Source: Roseomonas elaeocarpi
GTDB lineage: Bacteria > Pseudomonadota > Alphaproteobacteria > Acetobacterales > Acetobacteraceae
NCBI RefSeq assembly: GCF_042433915.1
Contig: NZ_JBHLUN010000017.1
Span: 1 to 64,000 of the forward strand
Reading direction: 5' to 3'
Length of the DNA: 64,000 nucleotides
A program made the position numbers and the translations under genes. This document shows, in pieces, positions 60,747 to 64,000 of the stretch; position 1 is the stretch's first letter, and every line of letters begins with the position of its first letter. The notes beneath the pieces were generated by a model that was given only the letters and a program-made list of their open reading frames with translations, ran no database searches and had not been told where the DNA came from.

Positions 60747-61392
60747 GTTGTGTGACAAGATGGGGCCGCATGAGCCATCACGCCAGCGTCGAGATGGGTG
60801 CGCAACGGTTTCGGTGTGTTTCCCTTCGTCCGGGTGTTCGGGCGTGGCGCTGTGTCAGGGGATGGCTCCGCCTTCCCCCGAACCCCCAGCCGCCAGGAAC
60901 CTGAGGTTCCTGGACCTCCCGGGAGTTGGCGCCTCCGCGATCAGGCGCTTGCCCATCCCTCGGTCGGCTTGCGCCGGAGAGCCTGGCTCTCCGGCGACTG
61001 CGAGGGCAGCCCGCGCGGCCTGATAGATTCTTCTCCATGCCCTGCCTGAACACGCGCGTGGCCGGATCGGCACTGGGCACCCTCCTTACCGGCCTGGTTG
61101 GTCACCTGAACATGCGCACGGCTCCGCCCGAACACGCTTACCACCCGTACCACCCGATCAAACCGCAGCACCTGCGGTTACCAAGCGGCGCCAAACCCTC
61201 GGCGGGGTCTCGGGGTGGCCCTGCCACCCTGAGCGGAGAGGGCCCGGGAGAGGCAGCGCCTCTCCTGGCCACGGTATGACGGCTCGGCGGCGTCGGAGGC
61301 ATGGCAGGGGACGGAGCGGGGCGGGGTTGCGCCGGCGGGGGGCGGGGACCTAAGTCCCGCCTCGCAACGGTTTTCGCAGGAAGAAACAGCTC
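60747..61392. other. Hairpin-rich intergenic region between the M16 protease and asd
   Basis: This 646-bp gap between divergent genes has no convincing gene. It holds at least four strong stem-loops (60892-60912, 60972-60996, 61213-61229, 61247-61265) and another 36 bp before asd (GGCGGGGAC CTAA GTCCCGCC, about 61338-61358). It must also contain the asd and M16 promoters. Confidence 0.7.
60892..60996. repeat. Pair of perfect palindromic hairpins (REP/BIME-like)
   Basis: CCAGGAACC-TGA-GGTTCCTGG (60892-60912, 9-bp stem) and CGCCGGAGAGC-CTG-GCTCTCCGGCG (60972-60996, 11-bp stem) lie 60 bp apart, in the manner of a bacterial interspersed mosaic element. Confidence 0.65.
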
Positions 61393-62424
<1,032 letters not shown>

Positions 62425-62429
62425 GGACG

Positions 62430-62457
62430 GCCCGCGAACCCGACCCGGTTCGTGGGC
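62430..62457 (+). terminator. Strong hairpin after asd (possible terminator)
   Basis: GCCCGCGAACC (62430-62440) pairs with GGTTCGTGGGC (62447-62457), with one G-U pair and a six-base loop. There is no T-tract, so termination is only possible, perhaps Rho-assisted. Confidence 0.4.
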
Positions 62458-62600
62458 GGAGGGTTGGGGCTCCGGGGAGGCGGGCATCGTCCCGCCTTCC
62501 ATGAAGGCGCCGTAATTTACCTCCGTTCCGTCCAGGCCCTGCCGCAAAGCTGCCCAGACTCGTGCCGAAGCTCGGCCCAGATCGGAAACGGTTGGAGGAG

Positions 62601-62882
62601 ATGAGGATGCGTGGAGTTCTTCGGGCGGGTGCGGTTGGCCTGGCGCTTCTGGGCCTTGCGGCCTGCACCGACCCTTACAGCCCCGGGCAGCGGGCGCTGG
62701 GCGGCGGGTTGCTGGGTGCCGGCGGCGGCGCGGCAGTGGCGGGGCTGACCGGCGGCAATGCCGGCGAGGGTGCGCTGATCGGTGGCGCCATCGGCGCGAT
62801 CGGCGGCGCGGTGACCACGCCGCAGCGGCCGTCCTACGGCTATGGCTACGGCCGTGGGCGCGGCTACGGCGGAGGCTGGTAA
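62601..62882 (+). CDS. Glycine-zipper lipoprotein
   Basis: A strong GGAGGAG precedes two ATGs (62601 and 62607), giving 93 or 91 residues; the second has better spacing. A lipobox LLGLAAC follows the signal, then a glycine-zipper segment (GGGLLGAGGGAAVAGLTGGN, GALIGGAIGAIGGAVT) like that of YMGG/OmpA-associated and entericidin-like lipoproteins. The tail is Gly/Tyr/Arg-rich. It is followed by a strong terminator and is probably a single-gene transcript. Confidence 0.87.
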   Translation: MRMRGVLRAGAVGLALLGLAACTDPYSPGQRALGGGLLGAGGGAAVAGLTGGNAGEGALIGGAIGAIGGAVTTPQRPSYGYGYGRGRGYGGGW

Positions 62883-62897
62883 GGCCGTGTGATGGCG

Positions 62898-62925
62898 GGG
62901 GCGGGCCATTCCCGCCCCCTTTTTC
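62898..62925 (+). terminator. Rho-independent terminator of the glycine-zipper lipoprotein gene
   Basis: A 9-bp stem GGGGGCGGG / CCCGCCCCC with loop CCATT is followed by TTTTT. Confidence 0.95.
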
Positions 62926-63249
62926 GCAGCCGCAGCGGCGCCGTCCGGGCTTGCGAAACGCCATGGGAGCCCTGTGAGCAGCGCAGACGTGGGGTGCGTC
63001 CGCCCTAGTATTTGCGACAGACTCGCAAGAAATCGGCGGGCGTGACGCTGTTCTCCTTGTTTCGGCGGAAGTCAGCACGAGAAAGCGTGCGAGTCGCGGC
63101 GCAGTCGGCGCCCGGCGAATTTTGTGCAGTGCGTTGACGCTGCCGGAAACTGTAACCTAAAAGGCAGGCCGTAGAACACGCGGGCCGTCGCCCGCCCGGT
63201 CCACAGCCGGGCCCAGGCACTGCCGACCCGCCACCACGGGGAACAGATC
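62926..63249. other. Upstream region of the sdh operon
   Basis: The 324 bp hold a candidate promoter at 63134-63162 and, further upstream, two mutually exclusive stems: GACTCGCA (63020) with TGCGAGTC (63088), against GCACG (63075) with CGTGC (63086). The sequence is less GC-rich than coding DNA here. No gene is supported. Confidence 0.6.
63134..63162 (+). promoter_or_regulatory. Candidate sdhC promoter
   Basis: TTGACG (63134-63139) and CTAAAA (63157-63162) are separated by 17 bp, in an AT-richer patch 88 bp upstream of the sdhC start. Confidence 0.5.
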
Positions 63250-63699
63250 ATGGCAGCCGGGCACGACGCACGCGAGGCGATGTTCAACGGCCAGCGTTCC
63301 GACGGCAGCCACGTCCGGCGTCCGATTTCGCCGCACCTGCAATCCTACGACATGCTGCAGATGACGAGTGCGCTCTCGATCTCGCACCGCATCACCGGCG
63401 TCGCCTGGACCGTGGGCCTCATCTACATGGTGTGGTGGCTGGCCGCCGCGGCCTCGGGCCCGCGCGCCTTCGGCTGGGTGCAGTGGTTCAGCGGTTCCTT
63501 CCTGGGCGTGATCGTGCTGGCCGGGCTGACCGTGGTGGCCTGGTTCCACACGCTGAACGGCATCCGCCACCTCGTGTGGGATTACGGCCGCGGCTACGAC
63601 ATTCCCGCGACCTATCGCAGCGGTCGCATGGTGCTGATCGGCACCGCGGTGCTGACCGTCGTCACCTGGATCGTCGCCCTCGTGGCGTGGCTCCGCTGA
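63250..63699 (+). CDS. sdhC: Succinate dehydrogenase cytochrome b556 subunit
   Basis: The 149-residue protein has three membrane helices and the SdhC signatures RPISPHLQSYDML, SISHRITGVAWTVG (with quinone-site Ser and His-Arg) and HTLNGIRHLVWDYGRGYDI (heme His). It anchors complex II and binds heme b with SdhD. It has GGGGAA before the ATG, and sdhD follows 19 bp after its stop. Confidence 0.96.
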   Translation: MAAGHDAREAMFNGQRSDGSHVRRPISPHLQSYDMLQMTSALSISHRITGVAWTVGLIYMVWWLAAAASGPRAFGWVQWFSGSFLGVIVLAGLTVVAWFHTLNGIRHLVWDYGRGYDIPATYRSGRMVLIGTAVLTVVTWIVALVAWLR

Positions 63700-63718
63700 A
63701 GCGCAAGGGCGACCGAGC

Positions 63719-64000
63719 ATGAAGACGCAAGAACAATACGTCACCCGCCTCCAGAGCCCGCTCGGCCGCGTCCGCGGCCTGGGCTCGGCCAAGGGTGGCA
63801 CGCACCACTGGTGGATGCAGCGGGTGTCCTCGCTGGCGCTGCTGCCGCTGACGCTGTGGTTCACCTACGGCGTGGCGACGCTGGCCGGCGCGCCCTACGA
63901 GCGGGTGATCTCCTGGATCGCGCAGCCCTTCCACGCGGTGCTGCTGCTGCTGTTCATCGGCATCGGCTTCCAGCACACGGCCTCGGGCCTGCAGGTGGTG
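63719..64000 (+). CDS. sdhD: Succinate dehydrogenase membrane subunit SdhD (5' part, runs off the window)
   Basis: From the ATG at 63719 the frame is open to the window edge (94 codons). It encodes KTQEQYVTRLQSPLGRVRGL, GTHHWWMQRVSSLALLPLTL with the conserved Gln-Arg, a second helix (PFHAVLLLLFIGIGF) and QHTASGLQVV with the heme-region His. The position after sdhC confirms the call. The third helix is outside the window. Confidence 0.93.
   Translation, partial: MKTQEQYVTRLQSPLGRVRGLGSAKGGTHHWWMQRVSSLALLPLTLWFTYGVATLAGAPYERVISWIAQPFHAVLLLLFIGIGFQHTASGLQVV

Overview
The window is a very GC-rich chromosomal segment with about 55 protein genes, one clear riboswitch, no rRNA, no recognisable tRNA and no CRISPR array. 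Gene content (SdhC/SdhD start, Asd, MutL, TsaB-RimI, RsmD, RluB-type synthase, CbtBA, GFA protein, HWE histidine kinase) and the base composition suggest an alphaproteobacterium, most likely a Roseomonas-like member of the Acetobacteraceae. That placement is an inference from gene families; no marker rRNA is present.

Layout. 1-6.7 kb: capsule/polysaccharide export cluster: kpsC (minus), then a small lipoprotein, kpsT, kpsE and a KpsD/Wza-type outer-membrane export gene (plus), closed by a strong terminator. The KpsM permease is not in view. 6.8-12.9 kb: minus-strand housekeeping genes (HSL-type esterase, DUF423 protein, rimI-tsaB, tadA, class Ic aspartate aminotransferase, UPF0126 channel-like protein). 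13-13.6 kb: gene debris, including a frameshifted cupin remnant. 13.6-25 kb: GFA protein, AtoE-type transporter, a 270-bp palindromic intergenic element, a C26 peptidase coupled to an RluB-type pseudouridine synthase, rsmD, uronate dehydrogenase coupled to an aldose 1-epimerase, a D-threonine aldolase-like PLP enzyme and a GGDEF-EAL membrane protein. 25.2-27.3 kb: an oxidoreductase and a divergent LysR regulator with a LysR box between them. 27.7-33.6 kb: S9 peptidase, transglutaminase-like protein, HWE histidine kinase with a response regulator.

The most striking region is 33.8-46.6 kb: a 12-gene minus-strand operon, actABCDEF - 144-aa membrane protein - SCO - ctaCDEF, that encodes a complete alternative complex III (quinol:cytochrome c oxidoreductase) and an A2-type caa3 cytochrome oxidase. 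Ten of its eleven gene junctions overlap by 4 to 11 bases, and the actA/actB junction by about 22, so the respiratory supercomplex looks translationally coupled from end to end. ActB carries an unusual 18-histidine N-terminal stretch.

47-64 kb: mutL, a dienelactone hydrolase, a histidine phosphatase and NAD(P)H-hydrate dehydratase joined by a triplicated start-codon repeat, cbtBA under a cobalamin riboswitch, an amidohydrolase, a TAT-type hydrolase, pgi, an M16 protease pair, asd, a glycine-zipper lipoprotein, and sdhC with a truncated sdhD.

A theme across the window is short degenerate GC-rich tandem repeats (12-30 bp units). They occur both between genes and as in-frame insertions inside conserved proteins (KpsC, TsaB, RsmD, ActE, the transglutaminase). 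A second theme is a dispersed hairpin repeat found at 1-48 and as an inverted pair at 15681-15950.
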